A stretch of 30,425 nt of DNA from Spirogloea muscicola. Taxonomy: Eukaryota > Streptophyta > Zygnematophyceae > Spirogloeales > Spirogloeaceae. Positions 11,855-26,904 of this stretch are shown here, in pieces. Where the stretch lies: positions 701,331 through 731,755 of the forward strand of contig WELB01000040.1 of assembly GCA_009602725.1 (NCBI GenBank), written 5' to 3'. Position numbers and translations under genes: made by a program. The first letter of the stretch is position 1. The number at the start of each line of letters is the position of its first letter. The notes below the pieces were generated by a model. It searched no databases. It was given only the letters and a program-made list of their open reading frames with translations, and had not been told where the DNA came from.

Positions 11855-12090
11855 AAGGCACGCGGTGCGCATGAAATTAATTGGAGGCCAATCCAAGCCA
11901 ATACATTGTTCAGGAAAAAACCAGTGCAAACAATAAGGCTACATGAAACAAAGGCCTATGCTAAGTTGGCTAAGGCAATGTGACGTAGTACCCGGGTGAG
12001 CACAGACAAATATACAAGCTAACGTGAGGAGCCGGAGTGCCGCCACGGAGGCCGGTCGCTAGACTTGGAGCACGCCCAGCACGCTGATAA
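11855..12090 (-). repeat. partial inverted third copy of the duplicated module
   Basis: Read on the minus strand, 12090-11860 matches part of copy A (about 7840-8075) and copy B (about 12965-13205). Shared blocks are AGCGTGCTGGGCG, the GGCCTCC.TG.C.GC. segment, and TATTGGCTTG.ATTGGCCTCC followed by ATGCGCACCGCGTGCCTTCT. The peptide frame QRAGRA..LATGLRGG.PAPHVSL is still visible and then stops. Similarity does not extend to the uL14 exon. A third copy in the opposite orientation suggests that the module contains a mobile repeat. Confidence 0.6.
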
Positions 12091-12589
12091 TTGCCAGAGC
12101 TTGCGAGCGCTGCAAACTTAGCAAAAGTCTGTGACCTGCAACTAATGCCTGCGGAATGCCTGTGTGCCCCAAGCTGCCCCCCCCGACTTCGACGACGCGC
12201 GTCAACCGATCGGGCCAGATGCTGGATGAGGGAGGACCGTTTCATGTTTCATGCCATAGCCACCGTATTATCATAAGCGCACGGATAGAATTGGTCTGGT
12301 CGGGGGGTGGTCCTTGTGATGCCTCTCCTTTTTGTGCTCTGTGCTGGACGTTGCCCAGCCAGGCACGGTTGACATGGGTGCTCCAGCTTTGTATGCGTCA
12401 ATGAGTACATCATCCAGGAGCAGGCGACGCCCACCGCTCCGGGGGGTGGCGACCACGTCGAGACGCCGCACATATGGCTTGCCGCGCCTTGTGGAGATTG
12501 GCATGATGCCGGACACCTCCATTGTCGGACGATACCCGCCTCGCACACAATTCCTCTTAATAGAGTTTCTGAGTAGTTCGTGGGAGGCA
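12091..12589. other. unassigned spacer
   Basis: Several overlapping open frames occur on both strands because the sequence is GC-rich and stop-poor. None shows a recognisable domain and none has a consistent exon structure. Nothing is called here. Confidence 0.4.
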
Positions 12590-13830
12590 ATGCCGCATTT
12601 GACAGAAATACTTCCCGATCGCATTCGCTGCTTCTTTGTGATTCATTTCCAACAAATCACTGATCATTACTTGGCAAGGGGTGTTATTGCACCTTACTGT
12701 CACCTCAGCAATCTCGTGCCAGCACCAACTTTGTGCGTCTACTTGCAGGCCCGCACTTACATCACAAAGGCCTATCAACCACTCTCTTTGGTAGCTGCCA
12801 TACGAAGCTGTAAAGCACACTCGGCAGCTCACACTCGAACTTTGGCATGACAAGTGGCTTTTGGTCAGGCCGGTAGCTCAGGGCATTCTTGCGTCCCACA
12901 AGCATTGGTTGTTGCTCACTACAGAATGCGGCTCTTCTTTGATTTGCAGCGGCCCAGGCTCTAGCCACTCGTTTGCGTGCTGGGCGTGTACTAAATCAGG
13001 CCACTGGCTTGAGGAACGGTGGTTCGGCGCCCCATCTGAGTTTGGTATGCATGTATGCTTACTCGTGGGCACTAGAGTCCCCCACTTCAGTTGTGATTTT
13101 TATTTGCGCTATTTTAGCCCCTGTTGATGTTTTCCTGGTTCTTCTGACAGTATACTGGCTTGCTTTGGCCTCCCTCTCCTGTCATGCGCACTGCGCGCCT
13201 TCTCTTGTTACAGGGGCATTCAGGTGATGCATGCCCCAAAGAAAGCCCCGAAGAAAGAGATCTGCTATTGACCTGTGAACAATCATATAGCAGCCTGGCC
13301 AAGCTGTTAAGTGGAAGACCAGCACAGCAGCTGGCACCCTTGCATGTCAGAGTTGCAATTGTCAAGCTAACTACTCAAAACCAGTCCTCAGCATCTGGCC
13401 GACTGCAAAATCGGCAGATAATTTGCAACCATGACAAGCTCGAGAGAAGCAACATGTGGACACAAGTGACTGACTCATGCTCCAAGAGCAGAGTTGTATG
13501 CATGAACTTCAGAGACAAGGTACATTACCCTTCTACCAGATCATGCTGTCTCGTTTAATTTGTTAGGCACCGTATGAGGCAGTGCTTGTCTGTGAAGAAG
13601 CGAAAGCTACTATCTACAAATAACCAATTGCTACAAATCGCCCCTCTGTGATAATCATCAGAGTGAGAACGGCCGCCTGCCCTTTAACAGAGGCCAGCAT
13701 CCCCAAGACGGTTCCTGCAGGCAGGTTGTAGCAGAATCATACAAATGCATTGGCGGCACTTGCAATACGCAGCCACAGGTCGGCGCATTGCTTGCCAATG
13801 GGGCTTGTTACAGCGGAACTGCGCGCGGTG
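12590..13830. repeat. duplicated module, copy B
   Basis: Diverged duplicate of 7440-8674 in the same orientation, including the uL14 terminal exon at its right end. Similarity is patchy, roughly three quarters of positions by eye, with many small indels, so the duplication is not recent. An 84-codon hydrophobic frame (12973-13227) and the frame with LVPAPTLCVY.QARTY (about 12594-12770) are kept open as in copy A. Similarity stops within a base or two of the uL14 exon's 5' edge, where LINE-like sequence begins. Confidence 0.75.
13737..13818 (-). pseudogene. orphan copy of the uL14 terminal exon
   Basis: Minus-strand 13818-13737 reads [20 protein letters not shown], then AANAFV and TGA. It is the uL14 last exon with several substitutions (G to S, E to Q, P to L, I to F) and no internal stop. 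An AG lies directly before it, but the copy has lost one base at its 5' edge, so splicing from the normal phase would shift the frame. No copies of exons 1-3 lie nearby. It is 4.3 kb upstream of the uL14 start on the same strand and directly abuts LINE-like DNA. Most likely a dead duplicate. Use as an alternative exon is not excluded. Confidence 0.8.
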
Positions 13831-14410
13831 TCCCGCCGCCAAGGACAGCAGAGCGAGCAGCCCGGCTTCAACGCCGTCGGGTCACTTGCTCAAGTATACA
13901 GGATGCGCCTTGCAATCTACCTGCTGCGGAGTTTAGCATCTGCCGTCCACTTGCGTGCAGGCCGCGCCTTGGCTGCTGCCTCCAGGTCCCGCCAGGGCGA
14001 CGCTTTTCTGCCCTCTAGCTATTCCGATTTGCACTTGCTGACTAGAGGTTATTGAGAGCCCACTTGCTGATGTCTTGGAGAGGAGACTGGTATCCTGCTT
14101 GATATTTGCGCCATCCGGCCTGTCAGACCTTGTACATTCCTTTGGGCTCTCAATAACCTCCAGTCAGCAAGTGCAAGTCAGAATTGCAAGAGGGCGGAAA
14201 AGCGTCGCTGGAACCTGGCGGCAGCAGCCAAGGCGCGGCCTGCACGCAAGTGGACGGCAAATGCTAAGGACCGCTGCGGAGAGATTGCAAGGCGCATCCT
14301 CTATCCACTTGAGCAAGCGACCCGACAGTGTCAAAGCCTGGCTGCTCACTCTGCTGCCCTTGGCGGCGGGACACAGCACGCCGTGCAAGCCGCTGGAGGC
14401 GGTCGAGCCA
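13825..14410. repeat. second head-to-head inverted pair of LINE-like 3' ends
   Basis: Plus-strand 13825-14055 encodes [10 protein letters not shown], then HLRAGRALAAAS, then LPSSYSDLHLLTRGY and a stop. Minus-strand 14405-14165 is its inverted partner (shared DNA includes CAGGCCGCGCCTTGGCTGCTGCC and the GTCCCGCCGCCAAGG block). The pair is separated by about 100 bases, which themselves contain the small inverted block GGGCTCTCAATAACCTC. The arms are more diverged than those at 10305-10930. Neither has an intact frame for the full conserved region. Confidence 0.65.
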
Positions 14411-14950
14411 CCGAGTCCCGAACGCCCCGTGGACGTCGACAGCAAGCGCGACAAACTCGTCGCCATGATCTGCGTACTTCCTCTCTTTGGCGCCCGCCGC
14501 TTGGCGGCCTGCATAGCCCGCCTCTTTCGCCGATCGTTTGGAGCTCCTGGAGTCACAGCAGTCGATGGTGACAACGTCTGCAGTGATCCGGGTACCACGG
14601 CCAGCGTGCTGGCGACGAGATCGGCACGACGGGCGTGGAGACGGCCATCCGCCCCAGCTTCAAGGGGCATGACGCTGAAGTCCTCCATTGCCATGGTGGA
14701 GCCGGCTCCACGAAGATGGCCATAAGGAGGAGGTCCCCCTCGCCGTGCGCATTGGAGCATGTGTGCCGCCGACGCCGCCGCCTCTGGGCTGCGCTCGCCA
14801 GCTCGCCACACTCGCGCTGCACCACGCCACTGAGGCAGGGAGCTGTCGAAGGAGCTGTTTCTTTGGGCCGGCCTCTCGCAGCCATTGCCGTGATAGTTTA
14901 CCGGCAGCTAGTCTGTCGGATGTGAGGCTCCCCACTCGTAACTACTAAGT
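14411..14950 (+). repeat. LINE-like fragment plus unassigned GC-rich DNA
   Basis: The right part (about 14780-14945) ends in LPAASLSDVRLPTRNY and a stop, matching the C-terminus LPSSYSDLHLLTRGY-stop of the copy at 14055. The left part is GC-rich with several overlapping frames on both strands and no recognised domain. Confidence 0.4.
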
Positions 14951-14974
14951 GGTCCATCCTCCCCCGTTCTGCCA

Positions 14975-15630
14975 TCGAAAAAGGATTGACAAAGGTTCGA
15001 AGGGGCCAAATGATGGAGGGGCCTAAATGAAAGGGAGGCCATGTCAAGCCAATACTTGGGAGTGCTCCTCCAGGTTCCGCTGTCACCGCTCGTCCACATC
15101 ACGGCAATAGAAGAAGTGGCTCTCCCAATGGGGGCAAGGGCTGTGAGAAGCCAGCCCGAAAAGGATTGACAAGGTTCGAAGGGGCCAAACTACGAGCTAA
15201 GCAGCGACTGCGGGGCCTGAAGAGGCTATTTTTCGAGCTGGCTTTTTCACAGCCCTTGCCCCCATTGGGAGAGCCACTTCTTCTTTCATTTCATGTGCAC
15301 CGCTCGCCTTCCTCCAAGTCGTCGTCCCCCTGGCTGTGGACGTGCATGGGGCTCTCGGATCTCACTGGCTCGACCTGTTGGCCAGGCTTGCACGGCGCGC
15401 TGTGTCCCGCAGGCGCGGTGAGACGGCTGACTTCAACGCCGCTGGCTCGTGGCTCGTTACCTTGTCAATTCTTTTCGGGCTGGCTTCTCACAGCCCTTGC
15501 CCCCATTGGGAGAGCCACTTCTTCGTGGGCTCAGGTGTATCGTATGCGCTTGTCCGTCTCCCTCCAGCGGTCCATGGCCCACGCCTTGCATCTGCGTGCT
15601 GGCCGTGCTCTCGCTGCGGCCTCCGGCTTT
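14975..15630. repeat. nested repeats: triplicated ~55-bp tail block and a gap-truncated LINE-like copy
   Basis: The block CCCTTGCCCCCATTGGGAGA with its flanks GGGCTGGCTT.TCACAG and GCCACTTCTTC occurs three times: minus strand at about 15165-15110, plus strand at about 15234-15286, and plus strand at about 15473-15527. The first two form an inverted pair. AAAGGATTGACAA.GGTTCGA with GGGGCCAAA occurs as a direct repeat at 14981 and 15160. A LINE-like fragment (HGALGSHWLDLL at about 15340, then VYRMRLSVSLQRS and HLRAGRALAAASG up to 15630) runs into the assembly gap. Confidence 0.7.
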
Positions 15631-16216
15631 NNNNNNNNNNNNNNNNNNNNNNNNNNNNNNNNNNNNNNNNNNNNNNNNNNNNNNNNNNNNNNNNNNNNNN
15701 NNNNNNNNNNNNNNNNNNNNNNNNNNNNNNNNNNNNNNNNNNNNNNNNNNNNNNNNNNNNNNNNNNNNNNNNNNNNNNNNNNNNNNNNNNNNNNNNNNNN
15801 NNNNNNNNNNNNNNNNNNNNNNNNNNNNNNNNNNNNNNNNNNNNNNNNNNNNNNNNNNNNNNNNNNNNNNNNNNNNNNNNNNNNNNNNNNNNNNNNNNNN
15901 NNNNNNNNNNNNNNNNNNNNNNNNNNNNNNNNNNNNNNNNNNNNNNNNNNNNNNNNNNNNNNNNNNNNNNNNNNNNNNNNNNNNNNNNNNNNNNNNNNNN
16001 NNNNNNNNNNNNNNNNNNNNNNNNNNNNNNNNNNNNNNNNNNNNNNNNNNNNNNNNNNNNNNNNNNNNNNNNNNNNNNNNNNNNNNNNNNNNNNNNNNNN
16101 NNNNNNNNNNNNNNNNNNNNNNNNNNNNNNNNNNNNNNNNNNNNNNNNNNNNNNNNNNNNNNNNNNNNNNNNNNNNNNNNNNNNNNNNNNNNNNNNNNNN
16201 NNNNNNNNNNNNNNNN
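15631..16216. other. assembly gap (586 Ns)
   Basis: A run of N. The left edge is inside a LINE-like copy and the right edge is inside the 5' part of the ECD gene (GC-rich, GCC runs). The missing sequence must contain the ECD start codon and probably its promoter, plus the end of the repeat. Any frame drawn across the gap is artificial. Confidence 0.99.
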
Positions 16217-20274
<4,058 letters not shown>

Positions 20275-20800
20275 AGGCCTAGCTCTTTGAGTTGCACAAA
20301 TACTTCAAATCTGGAAAAAGGATGTCATCTAAACCCCATTCTGTACCAGTCGTGGGTGCTAACTACCTTGTTTAGCAGACAGTGAGCAAGGCAATGTGGA
20401 CTGGTATGGCTGTATGATGGCAATGATGTGGAAGTTTGGGCTTACGGATGTTAAAGTGCAGATCTTGCAAGTCATAAAGAGTGCACCGTACTGCTACTAT
20501 CTGCTCCACTAAATTCAAGTCATAGCATATTAGGTGAATCTAAGCAATAAGGTGACTTCCTGCTGAAAACGGCAAGGAAATGATGACATGCTCATGAATA
20601 ACCACCAAGGAAGGGGCAACAGGAAGTCTCTATGCCAGATCAAAACCTCCAGCTAAGAAGCGAGCATGCCTGCACTTATGCAAGCTCATGGACCAGCAAC
20701 AACCTCTATTAGCATGCCCAAGCCTGCCCAAGAATTTCTGTGTTAGTTTCCAGAGAAACAATCATCAAGGGGCCTTGAAAGTCATGGCAAATTATAGCGC
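20275..20800. other. shared 3' region between convergent ECD and POLA2
   Basis: This interval of 526 bases lies between the ECD stop and the POLA2 stop. No gene is seen. It must hold both 3' UTRs and both polyadenylation regions, so the two transcripts may overlap as antisense ends. Confidence 0.5.
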
Positions 20801-23800
20801 TCAAAGTTTCACAAGGTCAACTCTGCATCGCTGGTGCATGTGGCTGCCAACCACAGCAACCTGCACAAGCGCTAAGGTGCCACCGTTATTGCCCTTGGCG
20901 ACCCTCCCTGGATTGATGCACAGCACCTGGTGATCTTCGCTGTCACACTTGCCACCCTCTTGGTGGACACTGATGGCTGTGGCTAATTCTGAAGCCTCTA
21001 CACTGGCCGTGTGGAGCATGGGTGGTGGGCCTGACAGCTTTGGCAGCTCCTGAGCACAAAAGAATGCCAATGTGACAACCAACACTGAGTCTCAGTCCTG
21101 CTTGATAGCTTTGCACAGCGGCTTGTCACAACAGGCAGGACAACCATGACCGAAAAAGCAGTGAGCTGTAAGCAACTTCAGTCTGTAGAAACAGCGTCAG
21201 CTACAATGCTGTATACAGATTGAAAGCTGTGCTCACTTTCACAAAGGCAGCCAGGTCGGACGATAAGAGTAGGAGGTCGGGCAACACGGGTAAGTCCAGC
21301 GCCGTCGCCCTCTGTAATGTGGGATCCAGTGGCACGCCCAGAGCGGGCGGGAACAGCGGGTAGAAGCTGGCAACAGCACCACCACCAGGAGTACAATATA
21401 AGAGCCTGAAGGACGACTTTGGAGCGACTTTTTGCATCTTCTGCCAAGTACGGAGAAGTCCATATGACGTAACCCCAAGCCCAGAACCTTGCCCCCACAG
21501 AATCTCGAATAGAAGGCTGCCTTTCTTAGCTGGAGGTTAAGAGCCAGCCTGGCATGGCAGGATCGCAGGAGGTGGTCAGTCGCTCTTGCCCGAGATGTGA
21601 ATCTCTCCTGTCGCAGATCGAGTTACCTGCGCTGCCTGCTGATGTGGCTGGCTAGCCGCGTCATGCGATCGTTGCTAGAGTTGGACGCCTCCTCGCTGCT
21701 CAGATGCTTGAGGATGTCCATCGAACTGCACCCAATCACGACCTGACGACCACAACCAGAGAGCTTGCTTGCTCTTAAACTCTTGAGAATCCTGCAGTCT
21801 GCTCGTACCGGTGCCGCTGCCCTTGGTCGTACTTTGGTGAAGTTGCTTCAAACTTGCAAGGCTGATAGTCAAGCTTTTGATGTGGTTTGCATAATATATA
21901 AGGTTGTTGCCACGTTGGCTACACTCACGTCATTGCAACTGAAGAGCCCAGGGTTCGCTGCACAGTACACCTGCCCAGATAGACTTTGATCAATGTCTAA
22001 CCGTCATCGTGTCAAAAGGCAACAGATTCTTAGAAGAGATGTTCCCGAAATTGCATCACAAGCATGGCAGCATACGACAGACTGAGCCTCACCTGTCTGT
22101 CAGGGTCTTCGAAATCTCGAGCATCGAAGGGGGGCTGCCAACAATGACCAAAAACCCTTTCGGTTATGAGCACACCTTCGTCTCCTGTCCCTCTGGAAAT
22201 GCCTAGTCATGCGTGTATTACTGTACGCTGCTAGATTTCCAGGGCAAGGCTTTGGATCCTGTGCATCAAACTGCATTGTATACTTGATGACTTTGCTAAA
22301 TTTCTGGGGATGTTGCCTCCTGACTGAAGGGGCGAGACTTTTGATAATGCGAGGCACCTGGGGATATAGGAAAGTGTGGTGGGCATCTCTGACGGATGGC
22401 ACCAGCACGACTTGGCAAATGCTGCCCACTGCCTTGCACCATTGCTCGACCTGCATCACATAGCGGAATGTGCCTTGGTGGTCGTAGATTGGGCACATTA
22501 AGTGCCATGGTGCGAGACCAACTGATCACTCCAATGGCAATATCTGGGCCGCAAATACTGACAGCAGATGCCCACTTAGGCCGACTTGATGCAATGCGAA
22601 AGTCTGTAACAAAGAGCAGTATGAGTGGTACATAGCTCAAAGACTCAAACAACACATGCCATGTCGCACTGACATGCTTCATTGACTTGGTAGTGATGAG
22701 GTTCCATGGTGATATAACTTGGTCGATAGAGAGCAGCGTGGCACTGACCCTTGTGCAGATCTGCTGTTGGAAGAGCCTCTCGAATGTGACCTCGAGGCTG
22801 CCCGCTTTGACAGCAGGATGCTCTGAGTCGACGAAGGGCCCTAACTAAAGACAACATGCACATGATCAGCAGGTGTCTAAGTAACAGTCAGATGAAACGT
22901 GCAGCATCTCATCAACGATAGTATCTGGCGCAAGAGAGGCAACTGGACAGCAAAGCGAGTGTAAGCACCAAAATCAGGAGGTTCGGCCGCTGCTCGAGCG
23001 CGTAGTCCAGGAGCTCCTCAAGGGGCTCGTATAGGACATTGTCGCTGGTTGTGTAGGGCCCAGCAGCGACGATCTGACCAGACCATAGACAGAAAAGATT
23101 GCAGAGATTTGAGCCTAACTTTCTTTGCTAATTACTTAAAAACGACTGACAAGCTACGAGCCCCACAAAGGATTGTTGCAGCCTCTGACCACTTTCAGAT
23201 AGTCCACGGACGATGTCGAGGGCTTGGAAATATCATCGCCCTTCAGCCTCTTGCCACTATGGTGCACCCGGTCCGTGGACCTGGCCGGCGTTGGCGACAG
23301 CGGTAGCGTGTCCATGACCTCAGTGGCCACCAGGCAGTGCCCGCTCGGGTTTCTCCCCCTCACACCTATGATCTGTTTCAGCCTCCACAGGTGAGAATCA
23401 AAATGATTTCTGCTTTCATTGATCTTAGGGGATTTTACACTTGCTCTAGACCATGGGCCCTGATACCACGGATATCACTATCAGAGCGGCCGTGCTTGAG
23501 TGGCATCGAAATGGTTGAGCCAAGCCTCAGTGGCACACAGAGGACCATCACCTGGCCTGGGAAAAGGGAGTACTGAGGGATGTTCTGAAGGTCCAGGCGC
23601 ACTCGTGCTCCAAGCAGCGGGGGCAGGGGGCTGCAATGAACGCTAGCATCAGCTGTGAAGCTTGTGCAGGTGTCCATCAGGTCTGCAAGGCCCTCCGTGA
23701 CAGACACAAGAAGAGAGTTTGTAGAATGTGAGGCTTAGCGTTGAAGGCTACGTATGCGAGCGATGCAAGACACTTGCCTGCCTTCGAGCATCACGGACTT

Positions 23801-25767
23801 GTCATTTAGTCGGGCGCCCTCTGCATCGCAGCACACTCGTCCAACAACCGTGACGGGGTCCTGCAGTGTGCAGAGCGACGCAGATGAGTCTCCCGTTCAC
23901 TTCGACCTTGCAGGCGGTAACCTTGTTGCTATGTATGCGATCAGCCACTTCAGCTTGCAATACATGTCGTTGTACCTGGGAAGCGTACATGTTCTGCTGG
24001 GCTGGGTCGAGGAGGCCGCAACTTGCGAGCGCGGCACTGAAGCGCTCAATCTTGCGAGCCTCGCTGTTAAACTGCTGCCAAGCAGGGACCCTTCCTCAAA
24101 TTGTACTCATGCAAGTAGAGGAGAAGTAGGACAGTCAAGATGCCATGACTCCAGTGGTAAATCGAAACTTCGAAACCACGGCACCTCGGCAGAAGCAAGC
24201 TGTTATCTCCAGGTTGGACAAGCTTCCAAGCAAGTGGCCTTAACCAGCACTGACCCTCTCCTCAGTAGTGTAGCGCATGTAACGGGTGTCTGGCGACGAG
24301 CGCTGCCCGGGGAGCTCCACACGGCTCCTAGCCACCAGATGGTGGGACGAGGCTTCGAAGTGAAGGCCTTCATTGTAGGAGGCAATGACCGTCCTCCGGT
24401 TGCTTCGGCTGCCAAAGGGCGTGAAGGGTGTCGCTTGGCCAGGCTCCTTCTCTGTCGATGCGCAGGGCGTCCGTGGCGCTACACCTGGTGTTCCTGGGGC
24501 ACAGCAGAGTAATACACGACATGACTCCTGCAACATGTGAGATTTGTTGCTGCAGCCAGAGCTGAACTCATCATCTGAGCCTCTCAATCAGTACGTGGTA
24601 TTGAGCAGTTTCATGCAAGTACGATGATTCACTCAGGTATGATGATTGACTTCTCTTCTGAACTCATCAATATGTAGACTTACCGACTCTGACTGCACTG
24701 TACTGCCAACTCAAGGCCAGGCCAACGTGAGATTGCAGTTTGCAGCAGACCTGAGCCAGGAGAACCAGCTCCGGTTGCAGGACCCGCCGGGGTGGCTAAC
24801 GGCTGGCTGTCATCATGAGCAGCTTCAGGCTGTCCAGCCAACTCGTCAACCAGGCTGACCAGCAGACCACGTTGAGAGAGCGAGGGTGAGTATCGCATTC
24901 ATTGGGCCGCATGGCAGCAGATGAATGTCGAGCCAATGTTACTCTAGTGCTATGCTTCTGAAGCGGTGATGCTCATGTCACTTGCCAAGTGCTCTTGGCC
25001 AAAGTGACGCTGGAATCACGCTGAGAAACTTCTAGTTGCAATACAAAACGACCTATTTCACAACGATGGAGTCGTACGAGCTCTTGTTGAGGAGGCTGAC
25101 CAGGCCCACAAACCTGTTAATGTCGTCCTTGGTGTAGAAGTGCACGCCGATCGCCTTCTTGCGCTCGGCGGCCAGCTCATCCTGCAGGTAGTTGCGGAAC
25201 CCGGGGATCTGCGCGGCGAGCACCTTGTCGCCATCGAGCTGCCTGCAGGAGCGACACAGCAGAGATGTCTCAGGTCAGCGCCCCCGAGGCCAAGTTGCCA
25301 GAGCTCGACACTGCTGGTGCTGGCGCTTGGAAGCCACTTGGCGCTGCCGCCGGCTACACTGCTAACGACACAGATCAATGGCGGCAAGGCATCCCCTGTG
25401 GTACCTGTTGAGGTAGAAGACCTCCCAGCTCGACGCGAGCTTCCGGGGACCGATGCCGAGCGCGGTGCACAGCGACAGGCCTGCGCGCGGCGCTCGCTCG
25501 CTCGCTCAGGCTGAGCTCCCCACAGCCGCCGCCGCCGCCGCCGCCGCTGTCGCCGGAGCCGTCAAGCCCTCAGGCCCTCGCTCCTGAGACGGCCCGCGGC
25601 TAGACGGCCCTGCGCCGCCGCCGCCATCGCCGCGTCCGGCTCTCGTCGCACTCACAGGCGGCGGCCGTGTCGTCGTCCTCCGCCTCGAAGCCCCCCGCGC
25701 GGAGCTCCAGAGCCACGTCATCCGCAGTCGCCGCCGAGGCCGCCGCCGCCGCCGCCGCCGCGGCCAT
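20801..25767 (-). CDS. POLA2: DNA polymerase alpha-primase subunit B
   Basis: Regulatory B subunit of the polymerase alpha-primase complex that starts each Okazaki fragment in the nucleus. Seventeen minus-strand exons: 25767-25656, 25480-25405, 25242-25114, 24854-24727, 24493-24255, 24074-23976, 23860-23778, 23630-23552, 23372-23193, 23073-22969, 22844-22749, 22450-22358, 22134-22093, 21970-21929, 21742-21627, 21366-21237, 20926-20801. They sum to 624 aa, the family's size, with every phase consistent. N-terminal helical domain: DDVALELRAGGFE, LGIGPRKLASSWEVFYLNR. Linker: TPFTPFGSRSNRRTV. OB fold: DPVTVVGRVCCDAEG, LNDKSVMLEG, IPQYSLFPGQ, GRNPSGHCLVATEV. Inactive phosphodiesterase-like domain: AAGPYTTSDN, LGPFVDSEHP, VLVPSVRDAHHTFLYPQPPF, ASFYPLFPP, CINPGRVAKGNNGGT. 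The intron after 23778 fits only as GC-AG (AG|GCAAGT). The ATG was chosen at 25767; an in-frame upstream ATG exists at 25992 but gives no family sequence. Some junctions (24727, 23193) are by frame and homology only. Confidence 0.93.
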
Positions 25768-26904
25768 GGCCGCCGCCGAAGCCGCAGCCGCTGGCTCCCT
25801 CCCTCCTCGCCGGCGCGCCCTCTCACCCCCTCCCCGCCCCGCCCTCACGGCTACGTACGGGCCCCTCGCCTCTGGGTCCCGCCGGGGGGTCAGTTTCGAA
25901 GCCGCTTTGGCGCGCGCGGGAAAGCGCGCCGGGCACTCGCCCCGGTTCACACTGCCCTGCAGCTCAGGCCCCAGAGTTTGCCCCTCCATCACTGCTCATC
26001 ACGATGGTACTCCACCAGTAGCCTCGTCGATACTACAGTGAGCACAACATCGTGACGGCTGACCCCGACAGTGTTCAGCTCCTTGAGAAACGCAATGTGT
26101 GCGTCGACTCGTGTGTTCACGCGCTGCTCAGCGTGGGTCTACATCAAGATCCTGCGTCCAGACCTGGTGCCATGGTGAGCCCTTCGGCTGCAAGTTGTGG
26201 CAGTCATGGCCTCATTGAGGTCCCTCCGTAAAGTCCATCGCTGCTGCTAGTTGTAGGTTCCTGACCCAGTATCTCCGGCAGCCAATCGATTTACCATCTT
26301 CATCGCTATTACATATTCCACTTCCTCCAGGGCTGCTCAGCTGCGCTGCTGCTCTGTTTTCGCAGCCTGGTTGATGGATTTCCACAATGTGACACGGACT
26401 CCTTGCCTGCGACCTCACACTTTGTCAAGCTGAAACAGGGAACGTCTCTCCTCACATATCAAGCAATACTCAGCTTGCCCCCAATGAGAGTTACTCGGAG
26501 TGCACCTACTTTCTAATATTTTCCTCATTCTGCACAAATTTATAGCGCAAGAATCTTCCAGGACATCTGCTTGCTCACGCCAAGTTCCCAAGTTGATACA
26601 CCTACTGGGCTGGCCCCTCTACATGATGATCTGGATCACTACATCCTCCTCCGAGTCAGGCAGTAGACAAGGGAATCTGCAAGTTTGCATTGGCTTTCAG
26701 GGCATTTATTCCTCACTGAATTCAATAAGGAGAGTGCAAAAAAATCAATAAGAATATTAGTAAGATGGCTCCTGGGGCCTGTAGGTAGGCTACACTGGTT
26801 CTCCTGTCTTGGCAGAGTCCAGCAGCAAAATCTTCCGGGCTGTGCAACACATCTGCAGGCTTGCTCTTCAGCACCTTGTAAGTGTGTTCTGTCCTGCAAT
26901 CTCT
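25768..26904. other. intergenic: POLA2 5' flank and pyrophosphorylase 3' flank
   Basis: No gene is recognised. The part next to POLA2 (25768-25990) is very GC-rich with GCC/CGC runs and probably contains its 5' UTR and promoter. The part next to 26904 is AT-richer and should be the 3' UTR of the pyrophosphorylase. Open frames in the GC-rich part are low-complexity Ala/Arg shadows. Confidence 0.5.

Noticed and set aside
23754-24512. 252-codon plus-strand ORF
   Set aside because: It runs antisense through POLA2 exons 5-7 and two introns. The minus strand gives a phase-consistent POLA2 match.
25058-25118. Possible end of a short gene at the in-frame stop after SYDSIVVK (minus strand)
   Set aside because: A donor at 25113 joins in phase to 24854, and the following exons continue the POLA2 family sequence, so the stop lies in an intron.
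25667-26041. Ala/Ser/Pro-rich plus-strand ORF
   Set aside because: Antisense shadow of POLA2 exon 1 and its GC-rich upstream region. Low complexity only.
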